Assembly: GCA_041907145.1 (NCBI GenBank)
Contig: JAYRHW010000129.1
Span: 1 to 7,479 of the forward strand
Direction of reading: 5' to 3'
DNA: 7,479 nucleotides
DNA from: JAFLCA01 sp041907145
Lineage (GTDB): Bacteria; Bdellovibrionota_C; UBA2361; JAFLCA01
Within the stretch, counting starts at the first letter, position 1. Every line of letters starts with the position of its first letter. Shown in pieces: positions 7,236-7,479 of the stretch. The notes under the pieces are model-generated. The model saw only the letters and a list, made by a program, of their open reading frames with translations, did not search any database and was not told the origin of the DNA. The translations under genes were made by a program, and so were the position numbers.

Positions 7236-7251
7236 CTACCAGAGCTGGTAG
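7236..7251. repeat. 16-base palindrome downstream of the giant gene
   Basis: CTACCAGAGCTGGTAG consists of CTACCAG and its exact reverse complement CTGGTAG, separated by two bases. As RNA it would form a 6-bp stem with a 4-base loop. It begins 26 bases after the stop codon. No T-run follows, so it is not a typical intrinsic terminator; it may be an mRNA-end stabilising hairpin or a protein-binding site. Confidence 0.45.
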
Positions 7252-7410
7252 GAGCTTGAGTAGGAGGCTCACAGAGCGTGCTAACCTCCCGAGATTAATA
7301 GGTAATATTCCTCTGGTGCCACGGCATGACGCTCCAACGTCGCGCCTGTAAGCCACCGATCCGTCTAGAATTCTTCTCGGCTTCGTAGTAACTCTAGGGC
7401 TACAAATTTT

Positions 7411-7416
7411 GGAGGA
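7411..7416 (+). promoter_or_regulatory. Strong Shine-Dalgarno site for the right-hand gene
   Basis: GGAGGA lies three bases before the ATG at 7420, after an A/T-rich stretch (ACAAATTTT). It fixes that start codon and contrasts with the poor ribosome binding region of the giant gene. Confidence 0.8.
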
Positions 7417-7419
7417 ACT

Positions 7420-7479
7420 ATGAAGAAGCTTCTGTTAATCGCCGTATTCTCGCTTTGCTGTCTTCCAGCTGTTGGAGCC
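7420..7479 (+). CDS. N-terminus of an exported protein (3' end beyond window)
   Basis: Only 20 codons are present: MKKLLLIAVFSLCCLPAVGA. The two lysines, the hydrophobic core and the V-G-A ending form a classical Sec signal peptide, with possible cleavage after A20. The mature protein is outside the window, so its function cannot be named. Two cysteines in the core do not fit a lipobox well (no L-x-[AG]-C). A strong SD and a gap of about 209 bases from the upstream gene suggest separate translation control and probably its own promoter. I see no convincing promoter; TAATAT (7303-7308) is a possible -10 without a good -35. Confidence 0.8.
   Translation, partial: MKKLLLIAVFSLCCLPAVGA

Noticed and set aside
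7236..7280. Intrinsic terminator after the giant gene
   Set aside because: The hairpin at 7236-7251 has no following T-run, and the adjacent GAGC/GCTC pairing is only four to five base pairs.
7326..7388. Small ORF MTLQRRACKPPIRLEFFSAS in the downstream intergenic region
   Set aside because: It has only 20 codons and no SD, and its composition looks non-coding.
1..7479. CRISPR array, tRNA or rRNA genes, insertion sequence
   Set aside because: No direct repeats with spacers, no cloverleaf-like segments and no transposase-like ORF or terminal inverted repeats were seen.

Overview
The window is a bacterial chromosomal segment of moderately high GC content (mid-to-upper 50s percent, judged by eye). 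It holds one very large protein gene flanked by two genes cut by the window edges. A clean Shine-Dalgarno (SD) site and an N-terminal signal peptide at the right-hand gene fit a bacterium, probably Gram-negative. The lineage cannot be fixed from sequence alone. Large multidomain proteins of this style, beside a THUMP-like methyltransferase, would suit Planctomycetota, Myxococcota/Bdellovibrionota-like groups, Acidobacteriota or Vampirovibrionia-type genomes; that list is inference.

Layout. (1) Positions 1-1220, minus strand: a class I SAM-dependent methyltransferase of the PG_1098/THUMP-like family. It is nearly complete and its reading frame stays open through the left edge. (2) Positions 1221-1366: a short divergent intergenic region without a convincing promoter. 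(3) Positions 1367-7210, plus strand: a single uninterrupted 1947-residue ORF with no signal peptide. Its order is: a polar His-containing N-terminus; a long helical region; about six annexin-like repeats; a membrane hairpin and a Gly/Ala-rich hydrophobic stretch; coiled coils; a Gly- and Pro-rich low-complexity tail; and a strongly basic C-terminal helix. (4) Positions 7211-7419: intergenic, with a 16-base palindrome just after the stop codon. (5) Positions 7420-7479: the first 20 codons of a secreted protein behind a strong SD site.

The main point of interest is the giant protein. Three of its annexin-like repeats (at about residues 380, 724 and 1072) keep a G-x-G-T motif followed, after exactly 38 residues, by an acidic residue. 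This is the spacing of the type II calcium site of eukaryotic annexins. A module of about 108 residues containing one such repeat is duplicated without a gap at an offset of 344 residues. A 19-residue helical motif occurs three times around it. Together with the central membrane-active segment, this suggests a calcium-dependent membrane-binding or membrane-inserting protein. That role is inference; no enzymatic or toxin domain was recognised.

The methyltransferase and the giant gene are divergently transcribed, and nothing in their content ties their functions together. The right-hand gene has its own ribosome binding site and a gap of about 209 bases from the giant gene, so it is probably a separate transcription unit.
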